A stretch of 64,000 bases of DNA, taken from Streptomyces sp. DSM 110735 (GTDB lineage Bacteria; Actinomycetota; Actinomycetes; Streptomycetales; Streptomycetaceae). Made by a program: the position numbers and the translations under genes. Positions 52,646 through 64,000 of the stretch are shown here, piece after piece. The DNA is taken from assembly GCF_016482685.1 (NCBI RefSeq), contig NZ_JACYHF010000003.1, forward strand, positions 248,001 to 312,000. Direction: 5' to 3'. Positions within the stretch are counted from its first letter, which is position 1; each line of letters opens with the position of its first letter. Below the pieces are notes generated by a model. The model saw nothing but the letters and a program-made list of their open reading frames with translations, had not been told where the DNA came from and did not search any database.

Positions 52646-55003
52646 TCACCTCAGTACCGGGGGCGCCGCGCCGGGCTCCGTGCCCCACTCGGACGGGCGC
52701 GGGCCGACCGTGAACGCCAGCGCGCGCAGGGAACGCAGGGAGCGCGTCGACAGCCAGGTCCGCTCGTGCGCGGCGCCGTCCGCGCGGACGCCCTGGATGT
52801 ACCGGGCGGCGTTCGTGGTGCCCGGCGCGGTGACGGTCAGGGCGCCCGTCGGCCAGTAGCGGCGGTCCAGGGTGAGATCGACCCGGTCGAAGACGGGAGT
52901 GGACAGACCCCAGGTGTCGTAGCCGGGCTGGACCGGGAAGATCCCGATCGAGGAGAGCACCATCCAGGCGGACATCGTGCCGAGGTCGTCGTTGCCGGTC
53001 ATGCCGGTCGGGGTGTCGGTGAAGAGGGTCAGCGCGGCGTGCACCACGTCGGTGGTCTTCCAGGGCTGCCCGGTGGAGAGATAGGTGTAGGGGGCGATCA
53101 GGTCGGTCTCGTTCTGCGGGTTGTAGGTGGCGGCGTTGTAGTAGTCGTACGGATCGCCGTGCACCCACACCGTGCGGGCGGTGCCCTCGGGGTCGGTGAG
53201 CAGCCGGTCGTAGGCGAAGAAGGAGTCGAGCCGCCGCCCGGCCGCCCGGGCTCCGCCGATCAGGTCGATCACGCCGGGCAGGTCCTGCGGCACGAGCCAC
53301 TGGTACTGCCAGGCGGTGCCCTCGTGGAAGCCGGTGCCCCGCGCCGGGTCGGCAGGACCGGTGAAGGCGCCGGAGGCGTCGCGGGCGCGGAAGAAGCCGG
53401 TCGACGGGTCGAAGACGTTGCGGTAGTTGCGGGCGCGGGCGGCGTAGCGCGCCGCGTCCTCCGGGTGACCGAGACCGCGTGCCATCTGGGCCAGCATGGC
53501 GTCGGCGAGGGCGTACTCCAGGGTCACGGAGGCGCCGAAGTGGTAGTCGGAGTCGCCCGTCTTGGCGTAGGGGCGCCCCTGGACGTACGGCGCGAACCCC
53601 TGGGCGAGGTACTCCTTGTTGGCCTCGCGTCCGACGCCCGGGTAGGCGGCCGGGGGCACGCCGTCGGCGTTCTTCCTGAGCGCCTTGTACGCCCGCTCCT
53701 CGAAGCCCTTGAGCAGCCCCATCTGATAGGCGGTGGTGAGGAACGGGGTGACCGGGTCGCCGGTCATGATGTTCGTCTCGACCGTGCCGTAGCCCCACTT
53801 GGGCAGCCAGCCGCCGTCCTCGTCGATCCGCACCACCGAGCGCGCCATGTCGCGGGCCTCGCGCGGGGCGAGCAGGGCGAGGAGCTGCGCCTGGGTGCGG
53901 TACGTGTCCCACAGGGACCAGTTCTGGTAGTAGGTGAAGCCGTCGGCGTGGTGGGGCTTCTGGTCCCAGCCGGTGTAGCGGCCGTCGGCGTCGCTGCCGA
54001 TGTTCGGCGCCAGGAACGAGCGGTACAGCGAGGAGTAGAAGGTACGGCGCAGGGTGTCCGCGCCGCCGCCGACGTGGACGGTGCCGAGCCGCCGCCCCCA
54101 CTCCGCGCGGGCGCGCCGCCGTACGTCGTCGAAGGAACGGCCGCCCTCCGCGCGGAGGTTGAGGGCAGCGCCGCGCGCGTCCACGTACGACAGGGCGGTG
54201 GTCGCCTCGACGGTGCGGTCCTCGGTGGTGTCGAAGCGGACGTACGCCCCGCCCGTCCCGGTCTTCGCGCCGTCGGTGACCGTGGAGCCGGTCCAGGTGC
54301 CGTGGGCGGTGAAGGGGCGGCTGAAGCGGGTGATCGTGTAGACGGCGTACGGTCCGGTGTCCCGGCAGAAGCCGTGACCGCCGATCCGGGTGCGGACGGT
54401 GCGGTCGTCCAGGATCTCGACCTCGCTGCCGCCGGGCTTGTGCAGCGACTGGGCGGCGTTGAGCAGGACGTTGGCCCTGGTGGTGGCGGGGAAGGTGTAG
54501 CGCTGGACGCCGGTGCGGGCGGTCGCGGTCAGCTCGGCGCGGATGCCGGAGTCGAGACCGACACGGTAGTAGCCGGGGCTCGCCTCCTCGTCGGCGTGGC
54601 GGAACCCGGCGGCGTAGCGGGCGTAGTCGGTGGTGGTCACGTCGCCGGTGGTGGGCAGCACGGGCAGGTCGCCGCCGATCCTGCAGCCGACGCCGGAGAG
54701 ATGGACCAGCGAGAAGCCCCGGATACGGGTCTGCCCGTAGTCGTAGCCGGTGCTGTGGCCGGTGTCCGGGGAGAGCTGGACCATGCCGAAGGGCACGGTG
54801 GCGCCGGGGAAGGTGTTGCCCTCGTTCTGGCTCCCGATGAAGGGGTTGACGAGGTCGGTGAGGGGGCCGTCGGCCCGCGCCGCGCTGTCCGTGGGGGCGC
54901 CCTCGGTGGCACCCGCGGCGGGGCTCGCGGTGGGGTTGGCGACCAGCGCGGACGCTGCCAGCACTCCGGCCAGGCACAGCCGGGTGCGCCGGGTCCGTCT
55001 CAT
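52646..55003 (-). CDS. secreted GH92 alpha-1,2-mannosidase
   Basis: A 785-residue exported glycoside hydrolase. Signal peptide MRRTRRTRLCLAGVLAASAL, cleaved near SPAAGA. GH92 features: VNPFIGSQNEGNTFPGATVP at the N-terminus, GFHEGTAWQYQWLVPQDLPG (catalytic Glu) and TGNDDLGTMSAWMVLSSIGI (Asp pair). Family members cut alpha-1,2-mannose from fungal or yeast mannan with calcium. AAAGG precedes ATG 55003. It stands alone, without a sugar transporter, between the acyltransferase and the glycogen genes. Confidence 0.94.
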   Translation of the reverse strand: MRRTRRTRLCLAGVLAASALVANPTASPAAGATEGAPTDSAARADGPLTDLVNPFIGSQNEGNTFPGATVPFGMVQLSPDTGHSTGYDYGQTRIRGFSLVHLSGVGCRIGGDLPVLPTTGDVTTTDYARYAAGFRHADEEASPGYYRVGLDSGIRAELTATARTGVQRYTFPATTRANVLLNAAQSLHKPGGSEVEILDDRTVRTRIGGHGFCRDTGPYAVYTITRFSRPFTAHGTWTGSTVTDGAKTGTGGAYVRFDTTEDRTVEATTALSYVDARGAALNLRAEGGRSFDDVRRRARAEWGRRLGTVHVGGGADTLRRTFYSSLYRSFLAPNIGSDADGRYTGWDQKPHHADGFTYYQNWSLWDTYRTQAQLLALLAPREARDMARSVVRIDEDGGWLPKWGYGTVETNIMTGDPVTPFLTTAYQMGLLKGFEERAYKALRKNADGVPPAAYPGVGREANKEYLAQGFAPYVQGRPYAKTGDSDYHFGASVTLEYALADAMLAQMARGLGHPEDAARYAARARNYRNVFDPSTGFFRARDASGAFTGPADPARGTGFHEGTAWQYQWLVPQDLPGVIDLIGGARAAGRRLDSFFAYDRLLTDPEGTARTVWVHGDPYDYYNAATYNPQNETDLIAPYTYLSTGQPWKTTDVVHAALTLFTDTPTGMTGNDDLGTMSAWMVLSSIGIFPVQPGYDTWGLSTPVFDRVDLTLDRRYWPTGALTVTAPGTTNAARYIQGVRADGAAHERTWLSTRSLRSLRALAFTVGPRPSEWGTEPGAAPPVLR

Positions 55004-55123
55004 GGATGGCCTTTCGGGGTTCGACGTCGTTGCCTGCATCGTGCGGGTCGGACGACGTGAACCCGGGCATCCCGGGCGGAATGTGTCGGCGCGTCGCGCG
55101 TACGGCTCGCCGGTGGCGGCGGG

Positions 55124-56344
55124 TCAGGTCACGAGCTGTCCCTTGCCCAGCGCGATGACCCCGCCCTGGGAGACGGTGTACAGCTCGGCGTCCCGGTCCG
55201 GGTTGACCCCGATGGTCGCGCCGGGCGGAACCTCCACGTTCTTGTCGAGCACGGCACCCCGCACCACCGCGCCCCGCCCGACGCGCACGTTGTCGTGCAG
55301 CACCGAGCCCTGGACGACCGCGCCCGGGTCGATCCGCACCCCCGGCGACAGCACCGAGCGGGTGACCTGGCCCTTGATGAGGCAGCCCGCGCTGATGATG
55401 GACTCGCTCGCGATGCCGCCCGCGTTGAAGCGCGCCGGGGAGAGCTGGCCCGAGTGGGTGTAGATGGGCCACTGGCGGTTGTAGAGGTTGAACGCCGGGC
55501 GCTCGGCGATCAGGTCCATGTGGGCGTCGTAGTAGGCGTCGAGCGTGCCCACGTCGCGCCAGTAGCCCTGGTCGCGGCTGGTCTCGCCGGGCACGTGGTT
55601 GTCGCCGAAGTCGTAGAGCTGCGCCTCACCGCGACCGGTGAGCTGGGGCAGGATCGAGCCGCCCATGTCGTGCACGGACTCCTCGTCCTCCGCGTCCCGC
55701 TGGAGCGCCTCGATGAGGACCTTGGTGGTGAAGACGTAGTTGCCCATGGAGGCGAACACCGAGGCGGGGTCGTCGGCCAGACCCGGCGGGTCGGCGGGCT
55801 TCTCCAGGAAGCGCTGGACCGTACGGCCGTCCGAGCCCGGGGTGATCACGCCGAAGGACGAGGACTCCGCCCGGGGCACCCGGATGCCGGCCACCGTGAC
55901 GCCCGCGCCGCCCTCGATGTGCTGGCGGAGCATCTGGCGCGGGTCCATGCGGTAGACGTGGTCGGCGCCGAACACCGCGACGTACTCGGGCTGTTCGTCG
56001 TGGACCAGGTTCAGCGACTGCAGGAGCGCGTCGGCGCTGCCCAGGTACCAGCGCGGGCCGAGCCGCTGCTGCGCCGGGACCGGGGTGACGTAGTTGCCGA
56101 GCAGGCTGGACATCCGCCAGGTGGTGGTGACGTGCCGGTCCAGCGAGTGCGACTTGTACTGGGTGAGCACGCAGATGCGCAGCACGTCGGCGTTGACCAG
56201 GTTGGACAGCACGAAGTCGACCAGCCGGTAGGTGCCGCCGAAGGTGACCGCCGGTTTGGCGCGGTCCGTGGTGAGCGGCATCAGCCGCTTGCCCTCCCCG
56301 CCCGCCAGGACGATCCCGAGCACCGAAGGTCCCCCTCGCCGCAT
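55124..56344 (-). CDS. glgC: glucose-1-phosphate adenylyltransferase
   Basis: A 406-residue enzyme making ADP-glucose. It shows the nucleotidyltransferase motif [55 protein letters not shown] and a C-terminal left-handed beta-helix ([20 protein letters not shown]). GGGGAG precedes ATG 56344. It follows the glgA/glgM gene by 52 bases on the same strand and is probably co-transcribed. ADP-glucose feeds glycogen or maltose-1-phosphate synthesis. Confidence 0.95.
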   Translation of the reverse strand: MRRGGPSVLGIVLAGGEGKRLMPLTTDRAKPAVTFGGTYRLVDFVLSNLVNADVLRICVLTQYKSHSLDRHVTTTWRMSSLLGNYVTPVPAQQRLGPRWYLGSADALLQSLNLVHDEQPEYVAVFGADHVYRMDPRQMLRQHIEGGAGVTVAGIRVPRAESSSFGVITPGSDGRTVQRFLEKPADPPGLADDPASVFASMGNYVFTTKVLIEALQRDAEDEESVHDMGGSILPQLTGRGEAQLYDFGDNHVPGETSRDQGYWRDVGTLDAYYDAHMDLIAERPAFNLYNRQWPIYTHSGQLSPARFNAGGIASESIISAGCLIKGQVTRSVLSPGVRIDPGAVVQGSVLHDNVRVGRGAVVRGAVLDKNVEVPPGATIGVNPDRDAELYTVSQGGVIALGKGQLVT

Positions 56345-56396
56345 GGCCACTCCCCTCACCGTGGATGAACCCATGGATGCCCCCGACCCGGGGGGA

Positions 56397-57548
56397 CTAA
56401 GCCTGCGCGAGGATCTCCTCGTACAGCGCCGCCGTGCGCCGGGCCACCGCGTCCCAGCCGAACTCCGTTGTCGCGCGCACCCGTCCCGCCTCTCCCATGC
56501 GGGCGCCCGCCGCCGGGTCGGCGAGCACGGTGTCCAGGGCGCGGGCGAGGTTCGTCTCGAACTCCCCGTCCACGTCGACCAGGAGACCCGTGCGTCCGTC
56601 GTCGACGACCTCGGGGATCCCGCCGGTCCGGGAGGCGACCACGGGGGTTCCGCACGCCATGGCCTCCAGGTTGACGATGCCCAGCGGTTCGTAGACGGAC
56701 GGGCACACGAACACGGCGGCATGGGTGAGGAGTTGGATGACGTCGGCGCGTGGCAGCATCTGCGGGATCCACAGCACGCCCGCGCGCTCCGCGCTCACCT
56801 CCTGGTACAGCTCGCGGAACTCCCGGTCGATCTCCGGGGTGTCGGGCGCGCCCGCGCAGAGCACCACCTGCACTCCGGGGTCGATCCGCCGTACCGCGCG
56901 CAGCAGTTGGGGCACGCCCTTCTGGCGGGTGATCCGGCCGACGAAGAGGACGTAGGGTCGGTCCGGGTCAACTCCGTTGCGTACCAGGGCTTCTGTGCCC
57001 AGGTCGGGGCGGTACAGGGCGGTGTCGATGCCGTTGTGGATCACGTGGACGCGGGCGGGATCGAGCGCCGGGTAGCAGGCGAGGATGTCGTCGCGCATGG
57101 CGCCGGAGACGGCGATCACCGCGTCCGCCGCCTCGATCGCGGTGCGCTCGGCCCAGCCCGACAGGGCGTATCCGCCGCCCAGTTGCTCCGCTTTCCAGGG
57201 GCGCAGCGGCTCCAGCGAGTGCGCGGTCACCACGTGCGGGACGCCGTAGAGAAGCTTGGCGAGGTGACCGCCGAGGTTGGCGTACCAGGTGTGCGAGTGG
57301 ACCAGGTCGCGGTCCTCCAGGGCGGCGGTCATGGAGAGGTCCACGGAGAAGGTGCGCAGCGCGTCGTTGGCGCCGTCCAGGGCGGTCCAGGGGCGGTGGC
57401 GTACGACCCCGGTGCTGCGGCCCTCGCCCCAGCAGTGCGTCTCCAGGTCCACCAGGCGGGACAACTCCCGCGCCAGGAACTCGACATGGACGCCCGCGCC
57501 GCCGTACACGTCCGGGGGGAACTCCCGGGTCAGCAGTCCCACTCGCAC
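56397..57548 (-). CDS. glgA: GT4 glycogen synthase / maltose-1-phosphate synthase (actinobacterial type)
   Basis: A 383-residue GT-B glycosyltransferase of the TIGR02149 type. It starts [20 protein letters not shown], has [20 protein letters not shown] and [20 protein letters not shown], and the nucleotide-sugar motif [20 protein letters not shown]. In mycobacteria the equivalent enzyme beside glgC (Rv1212c) was shown to make maltose-1-phosphate and is renamed GlgM, so that activity is as likely as classical glycogen synthesis. GTG 57548 is the start. It lies directly before glgC. Confidence 0.92.
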   Translation of the reverse strand: MRVGLLTREFPPDVYGGAGVHVEFLARELSRLVDLETHCWGEGRSTGVVRHRPWTALDGANDALRTFSVDLSMTAALEDRDLVHSHTWYANLGGHLAKLLYGVPHVVTAHSLEPLRPWKAEQLGGGYALSGWAERTAIEAADAVIAVSGAMRDDILACYPALDPARVHVIHNGIDTALYRPDLGTEALVRNGVDPDRPYVLFVGRITRQKGVPQLLRAVRRIDPGVQVVLCAGAPDTPEIDREFRELYQEVSAERAGVLWIPQMLPRADVIQLLTHAAVFVCPSVYEPLGIVNLEAMACGTPVVASRTGGIPEVVDDGRTGLLVDVDGEFETNLARALDTVLADPAAGARMGEAGRVRATTEFGWDAVARRTAALYEEILAQA

Positions 57549-57587
57549 CGGACAACCCCCTGGACTCGGCGGCAGGTTCCCTCATGG

Positions 57588-58322
57588 TCACCCAGAAGCG
57601 GCGCGCGGGGAAGAGCCCGGAGCCCGTGTGAAGCAGCAGTCTCCGCAGACCCCGCCGCCGGGGACGCGGTAGTAGAGGCAGCAGCTACGGCGCCGGAACG
57701 CCGTCCCGGCACGCACTCCGGTGCCGTGCAGCGGGGACCGGGCGAAGAGGGCGTCCATGAGGGCGGCGGTGCGTTCCGCCACGTCGGTACGGCCGTTCGC
57801 CCGTGCCCACTGGACCAGTTGGCGCGCGGCTCCCACGAGCGCCGACGCCGCGTTGCCCCACAGCAGCCCGGCGGCGATCCCGTACCGGTCCCTCAGGGTG
57901 TCCGCCAGGGGCGCGAGGTGGGCGCGCAGGACGGTGTCCGCGAGGGTGTCCGCGTCCCCGGGCAGCGGGCGTACGGCGGTGAGCCACAGGTCGTCGGGGG
58001 CGCTCGCCGCGGGGTCCCAGTGGAGCGGTCCCAGGTCGGGGGCCTCGCCGTACAGGACGGCGCAGGCCAGCGCGGGCGACCACAGCCGGGCGGCGAGACC
58101 CTGCTGGGCGATGGAGGCGCGCACCCGGGGCTCGGTGACACGGAGGCGGTCGCCGACGAGGGTCACGCGGGCGTCCAGGGCGTCGTGTTGAACGCCGGGG
58201 GTGGTCGTCCCGTACACCTCCGTGAGGAGTTGCCCCGGCGCGGGGGCACCGTCCGGGAGCGTGCGCAGGGCGAAGAAGCCGCCGAGCGGGCGCAGTGCGG
58301 TGAGGTCGGGATCGAGGGCCAC
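57588..58322 (-). CDS. FhuF-like [2Fe-2S] ferric-siderophore reductase
   Basis: A 244-residue protein with the FhuF C-terminal cluster motif CC-x10-C-x2-C (CCLYYRVPGGGVCGDC near the end). The rest is helical (HWDPAASAPDDLWLTAVRPL, LADTLRDRYGIAAGLLWGNA). FhuF-type proteins reduce ferric siderophores in the cytosol to release iron. GTG 58322 starts it. It is not next to siderophore genes, and no DmdR-type iron box is obvious upstream; instead a direct repeat lies at 58352-58388. The minus-strand glgA/glgM gene starts 39 bases after its stop. Confidence 0.82.
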   Translation of the reverse strand: MALDPDLTALRPLGGFFALRTLPDGAPAPGQLLTEVYGTTTPGVQHDALDARVTLVGDRLRVTEPRVRASIAQQGLAARLWSPALACAVLYGEAPDLGPLHWDPAASAPDDLWLTAVRPLPGDADTLADTVLRAHLAPLADTLRDRYGIAAGLLWGNAASALVGAARQLVQWARANGRTDVAERTAALMDALFARSPLHGTGVRAGTAFRRRSCCLYYRVPGGGVCGDCCFTRAPGSSPRAASG

Positions 58323-58351
58323 GTCCGCACTTGTATCAGGCGCATCAGGGG

Positions 58352-58388
58352 TGGATCGGGGTCGGATCAGGGTTGGATCGGGGTCGGA
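58352..58388. repeat. direct repeats upstream of the FhuF-like gene
   Basis: TGGATCGGGGTCGGA occurs at 58352-58366 and 58374-58388, 22 bases apart (two helical turns). A related GCATCAGGGG and CGTCAGGG flank them. They lie 30-66 bases upstream of the FhuF-like gene start (minus strand) and could be regulator sites. Confidence 0.5.
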
Positions 58389-58555
58389 CGTCAGGGCGGA
58401 GTCAGGGCAGGGCGGACGAAGTCACCCGCCTCGGGGATGATCGGGAGGCTTTCGTACTCCATCGGCAGTAGGACGCATCGCGTGCTCGGGGAGGACGACT
58501 TGGGGCGCGCGGGCGGGCAGAGTTGCGCCCATGGAAGCCGACCGCGCACCGCGCC

Positions 58556-58575
58556 GGGCCCAGCGGGCCCTTTTT
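58556..58575 (+). terminator. small hairpin with U-tract directly before the DMT gene
   Basis: GGGCCC (58556-58561) pairs with GGGCCC (58565-58570) with an AGC loop and is followed by five T. It ends 15 bases before the ATG of the transporter gene, so it may act as an attenuator in its leader rather than an end-of-gene signal. Confidence 0.6.
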
Positions 58576-58589
58576 CGAGGGAGCCTCAG

Positions 58590-59603
58590 ATGAGCGCCCT
58601 CGCGCTGTCCGTCCTGCTGTCGTTCGTGTCCGCCGTGGCGTACGCGGGCGGCGCCCTCGCGCAGGAGCGGGTCGCGGTGTCCTGCCCGGACGCCCGGTTC
58701 CTGCCGCTGCGCCGGGCCGGCTGGTGGGCGGCGCTCGGGCTGAACGGGCTCGGCGCCGTGCTGCACGTCGTCGCGCTCGCCTACGGCCCGCTCAGCCTGG
58801 TCCAGCCGCTGGGCGCGCTGACCATCGTCTTCGCGCTGCCGATGGCGGTGCTGCTCGTGGGCCGTCCGACAGGGGCGGCCGCCTGGCGCGGCGCGGTGAT
58901 GGCGACGGCGGGGCTCGCGGGGCTGCTCGCGCTGGTCGGCTCGGCCGAGGCGCACAACCTGGACCCTGCCCGGCGCACGGCCGTCGCGCTGGTCGCGGGC
59001 GGCGTGGTCGTGGCGCTGATGGTGGCGGGCCGCGCCGCGCACCGCAGTCCGGCGGTGCGCGGGGTGTTCCTCGCGGCGGGCGCCGGTACGGCCTTCGGCA
59101 TGGGCTCGGTGTTCACGAAGACGGTCGCCGCCGACTGGAGCGACGGACCCGGACTCGGGGACCTGTCCTCGCTGGTGCTGATCGGCGTCTTCTCGGCGGC
59201 GGGCGTACTGCTCTCCCAGGCGGCGTACCGGGGCGGCGGTCTGGCCGCGCCGCTGGCCACGCTGACCGTGATCAACCCGGTGCTGGCGGCGGTCGTCGGC
59301 ATCCTGATGTTCGGCGAGACGTTCCGCCACGGCACGACGGGCACGGTGCTCGCGCTGGCGTGCGGGGTGGTGACGGCGGGCGGGCTGATCCTGCTGACGA
59401 CGGAGCGGCCGGAGGCGGAAGCGGACACGGAGGTGCCCGCGGCACGCTCCGCGCTGTCCGAGGCGCGCGCCGAGGGGCTGCCTCCGGTGGATTTTCCGCC
59501 GACCGCGCTGGACGCCGTCAAGGTGCTGCCCGGACCCCGGCGCGCCGAGGCGCTCGTACCGGACGTGGAGGCGGTACGCGGACCTGAGGGGCGCGCCGCC
59601 TGA
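58590..59603 (+). CDS. DMT-superfamily transporter
   Basis: A 337-residue integral membrane protein. About nine or ten helices of the EamA type are visible in two halves (ALALSVLLSFVSAVAYAGGA, LNGLGAVLHVVALAYGPLSL, then VFLAAGAGTAFGMGSVFTKT, LVLIGVFSAAGVLLSQAAYR, LTVINPVLAAVVGILMF), followed by a 50-residue acidic cytosolic tail. GAGGGAG precedes ATG 58590 by eight bases. The substrate is unknown. A terminator-like hairpin lies immediately upstream. Confidence 0.9.
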   Translation: MSALALSVLLSFVSAVAYAGGALAQERVAVSCPDARFLPLRRAGWWAALGLNGLGAVLHVVALAYGPLSLVQPLGALTIVFALPMAVLLVGRPTGAAAWRGAVMATAGLAGLLALVGSAEAHNLDPARRTAVALVAGGVVVALMVAGRAAHRSPAVRGVFLAAGAGTAFGMGSVFTKTVAADWSDGPGLGDLSSLVLIGVFSAAGVLLSQAAYRGGGLAAPLATLTVINPVLAAVVGILMFGETFRHGTTGTVLALACGVVTAGGLILLTTERPEAEADTEVPAARSALSEARAEGLPPVDFPPTALDAVKVLPGPRRAEALVPDVEAVRGPEGRAA

Positions 59604-59632
59604 ACTCCGTACGACACGAAGGGTGACCGTCG

Positions 59633-59655
59633 GGCCCGGCCGCAACGGCCGGGCC
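59633..59655. terminator. terminator between convergent DMT and rpfD genes
   Basis: GGCCCGGCCG (59633-59642) pairs with CGGCCGGGCC (59646-59655) with a CAA loop, five bases from the rpfD stop on the other strand. Confidence 0.85.
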
Positions 59656-59659
59656 GCGC

Positions 59660-62667
<3,008 letters not shown>

Positions 62668-62824
62668 GGACGGGGTGTGCGGGGCGGGGCGGCGGGAGTT
62701 GCTGAGGTCGCGTCGCCCCGGCGGGGCGGGACGGCTGAGGTTGGCTTGCCCCTTCGGGGGTGACCGGCTCTCTCCTCGGTGCTCGGGAGACTGAGGTTGC
62801 CCCGGCGCCGCCCTCGACGCGAAG
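62668..62824. repeat. short repeats after gnd
   Basis: Three related units begin CTGAGGT and continue with a G/C palindrome (near 62702, 62736 and 62792): CTGAGGTCGCGTCGCCCC, CTGAGGTTGGCTTGCCCC and CTGAGGTTGCCCC. No gene is seen in this part of the 193-base gap. Confidence 0.5.
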
Positions 62825-62848
62825 GGAGCCCGGCTCGGACCGGGCTCC
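62825..62848. terminator. terminator between gnd and the minus-strand Pro-rich gene
   Basis: GGAGCCCGG (62825-62833) pairs with CCGGGCTCC (62840-62848), with a six-base loop. It lies 12 bases after the stop of the minus-strand gene and can serve both. Confidence 0.75.
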
Positions 62849-62860
62849 TCGCTCCTCCCG

Positions 62861-63202
62861 TCAACCCTCCGGCGTGAGCGGTGGCCCCGGCTCGGGGCTG
62901 GGTACGGGCTCGGGCCCGGGCGGAATCGGAGACGGGGACGGTCCCGGCGGGACCGGCTCGGGACCCGGGGGTACGGGCGGCACCGGAGACGGCGGAGTCG
63001 GCGACGGGCCGGGCGGCACCGGGGACGGCGGGGTCGGCTCAGGACCTGGCGGTACCGGAGGCGGTGTCGGACCCGGTCCCGGCGGCGTCGGTCCGGGACC
63101 CGGCTCCGGCGGCGGCACCGGGCTCGGATACGGATCCGGCGGCGTGGGCCCCGCACCGGGCGCCGGCGCGGGGGGTACGGGATCGGGATTCGGCTGGGTC
63201 AT
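62861..63202 (-). CDS. cytosolic-looking Pro/Gly-rich repeat protein
   Basis: A 113-residue protein almost entirely of Pro, Gly, Ser, Glu, Thr and Val in irregular repeats (PPGPEPTPPSPVPPGPSP, VPPVPPGPEPVPPGP). It has no signal peptide, no Cys and no aromatic core; it should be an extended polyproline-type chain. GGAGGACAG nine bases before ATG 63202 is strong evidence that it is translated. Its ribosome transit would need EF-P. Function unknown; similar Pro-rich short proteins exist in other Streptomyces. Confidence 0.72.
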   Translation of the reverse strand: MTQPNPDPVPPAPAPGAGPTPPDPYPSPVPPPEPGPGPTPPGPGPTPPPVPPGPEPTPPSPVPPGPSPTPPSPVPPVPPGPEPVPPGPSPSPIPPGPEPVPSPEPGPPLTPEG

Positions 63203-63287
63203 GACTGTCCTCCGGACGGTCCCCGGACCTGGTGACCCGGGACCACCACCCGACTACCCGACCACCCCGCGCTCACTCACCGCGCCC

Positions 63288-63707
63288 TCACGCCGAAACG
63301 GCCTGCGGGCTCCGCTCCTGATCCGACCCCGGCACCGGCTCGGACGGATCGGCCCCGAGCGCGACGATCCGGTTCTCCCCGTCGACATGCACGACCTTCG
63401 GCGTCAGCGCCCGCGCCTCGGCGTCGTCGACCTGCGCGTAACTGATCAGAATCACCAGATCCCCAGGGTGCACGAGGTGCGCGGCGGCCCCATTGATCCC
63501 GATGACCCCGGACCCCCGCTCCCCCTCGATGACGTACGTCTCCAGCCGCGCCCCATTGGTGATGTCCACAATGTGCACCAGCTCACCGGGCAGCAGATCG
63601 GCAGCGTCCAGCAGATCCGCGTCGATCGTCACGGATCCCACGTAGTGCAGGTCGGCCTGGGTGACGGTGGCGCGATGGATCTTGGACTTGAACATGGTGC
63701 GCAGCAT
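63288..63707 (-). CDS. panD: aspartate 1-decarboxylase proenzyme
   Basis: A 139-residue pyruvoyl enzyme converting L-aspartate to beta-alanine for pantothenate and CoA. The self-cleavage site Gly24-Ser25 is in [12 protein letters not shown]; the start [20 protein letters not shown] and the active-site segments [20 protein letters not shown] and [20 protein letters not shown] are canonical. Short C-terminal extension. No panB or panC is adjacent. ATG 63707 is fixed by the conserved N-terminus; the best ribosome match is GGGAGTTT upstream. Confidence 0.96.
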   Translation of the reverse strand: MLRTMFKSKIHRATVTQADLHYVGSVTIDADLLDAADLLPGELVHIVDITNGARLETYVIEGERGSGVIGINGAAAHLVHPGDLVILISYAQVDDAEARALTPKVVHVDGENRIVALGADPSEPVPGSDQERSPQAVSA

Positions 63708-63826
63708 GAGGAAACTCCCGATTCGTCTGCTCCCTGCCTGCTGTTGCAGGTCAAGGGCGTCGTTCGGAGGTTACCTCGTTTCGAGGTCAGGATCACGGGC
63801 GACAGAACATCGCCGCCCGCCTCGCG

Positions 63827-64000
63827 TCACAAGAAACGTCGCACCGGCATGACCGCAGCCTCCTTCAGTCGCTGGAGGGCGGCTCTTCGGCGCCATCTGG
63901 CGAGGTCGATGGCCACGCTGTTCTTCAGGTCGGCGTCGTAGTCGCGGTCGAGGGCGGCGGTGAAGTCCTCGTCCAGGACGGCGAGCATGACCTCCTCGTC
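63827..64000 (-). CDS. C-terminal end of a phospholipase D / cardiolipin synthase-family protein
   Basis: Only the last 57 residues are in the window: DEEVMLAVLDEDFTAALDRD, then YDADLKNSVAIDLARWRRRA and a basic end AALQRLKEAAVMPVRRFL. The pattern of an EVxLxV strand, FTxxLxxxYDxDLxxS and xxLxxWxxR is the typical C-terminus of bacterial PLD-type phosphatidyl transferases. Catalytic HKD motifs would lie outside to the right. The stop is TGA at 63829-63827. Confidence 0.75.
   Translation of the reverse strand, partial: DEEVMLAVLDEDFTAALDRDYDADLKNSVAIDLARWRRRAALQRLKEAAVMPVRRFL

Noticed and set aside
49453-52713. Very long plus-strand open frame (over 1000 codons) opposite the SDR and WS/DGAT genes
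   Set aside because: It is antisense to two recognisable proteins, its translation is low-complexity Gly/Val/Arg/Asp-rich, and such shadow frames are expected at this GC content.
56232-58589. Upstream extension of the DMT transporter frame by almost 800 codons
   Set aside because: The extension is antisense to glgA/glgM and the FhuF-like gene and has no domain; a ribosome site at 58576-58582 marks the real start.

Overview
The window is chromosomal DNA of a Streptomyces or very close relative. Supporting signs are very high GC with strong G/C at third codon positions, a complete egtABCD ergothioneine operon, a PAS-GGDEF-EAL protein of the RmdA type, a wax ester synthase/DGAT, an SCO0930-type lipoprotein, an RpfD-like wall hydrolase, a class F sortase, one rare TTA codon and many probable leaderless genes. 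Gene order resembles, from memory and unchecked, the S. coelicolor SCO088x to SCO097x region. I see no tRNA, rRNA, CRISPR array, intact insertion sequence, phage or large secondary-metabolite cluster.

Layout. 0-3.6 kb: end of a membrane protein, a TPR protein, peptide deformylase, and divergently a disulfide oxidoreductase and a thioredoxin with a sigma-R-type promoter. 3.6-9.2 kb: regulators and small redox enzymes: a LacI regulator with an in-frame TTA codon, a TetR plus TetX-like monooxygenase pair behind three evenly spaced operators, a second TetR facing an FMN reductase, and an esterase. 9.2-12.5 kb: NfeD-like protein and flotillin, then a PemK-like protein convergent with an ADP-ribose glycohydrolase. 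12.7-17.1 kb: egtA-egtB-egtC-egtD, overlapping at each junction. 17.2-21.6 kb: dodecin, a HAD phosphatase, an MT0933-like small protein, a UvrA paralogue and a small duplicated protein.

21.6-26.2 kb: a three-gene succinate dehydrogenase operon divergent from a LysR regulator, sharing a short control region. 26.2-29.2 kb: the cyclic-di-GMP protein RmdA, coupled to a DUF574 methyltransferase. 29.4-38.4 kb: cell-surface genes (repeat lipoprotein, Pro-rich protein, DUF4239 protein, Asn/Gly-rich protein facing a class F sortase, Tat-type polysaccharide deacetylase, CapA-like lipoprotein), with a UspA protein and an amino-acid permease among them. 38.6-42.5 kb: an ECF sigma factor and a zinc-finger anti-sigma-like protein, separated by four small genes and a 169-bp inverted-repeat element.

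42.5-64 kb: Fpg/Nei glycosylase, SpoIIE-type phosphatase, lipase-maturation-factor homologue, amidase, acetyltransferase, a 57-residue protein, an unusual zinc-ribbon SDR protein, WS/DGAT, GH92 mannosidase, the glgC and glgA/glgM pair, an FhuF-like protein, a DMT transporter, RpfD, 6-phosphogluconate dehydrogenase, a Pro-rich protein, aspartate decarboxylase and the end of a phospholipase-D-family protein.

Recurring themes are thiol and redox defence (thioredoxin, ergothioneine, FMN reductase, TetX-like enzyme, dodecin), envelope building, and carbon storage and reducing power (triacylglycerol, glycogen or maltose-1-phosphate, Gnd). The most distinctive signals are the triple operator array at 4737-4780, the sortase/Asn-rich pair at 32.2-34.0 kb, the zinc-ribbon SDR protein without catalytic Tyr at 49.5-51.0 kb, and the mobile-looking inverted repeat at 40406-40574.
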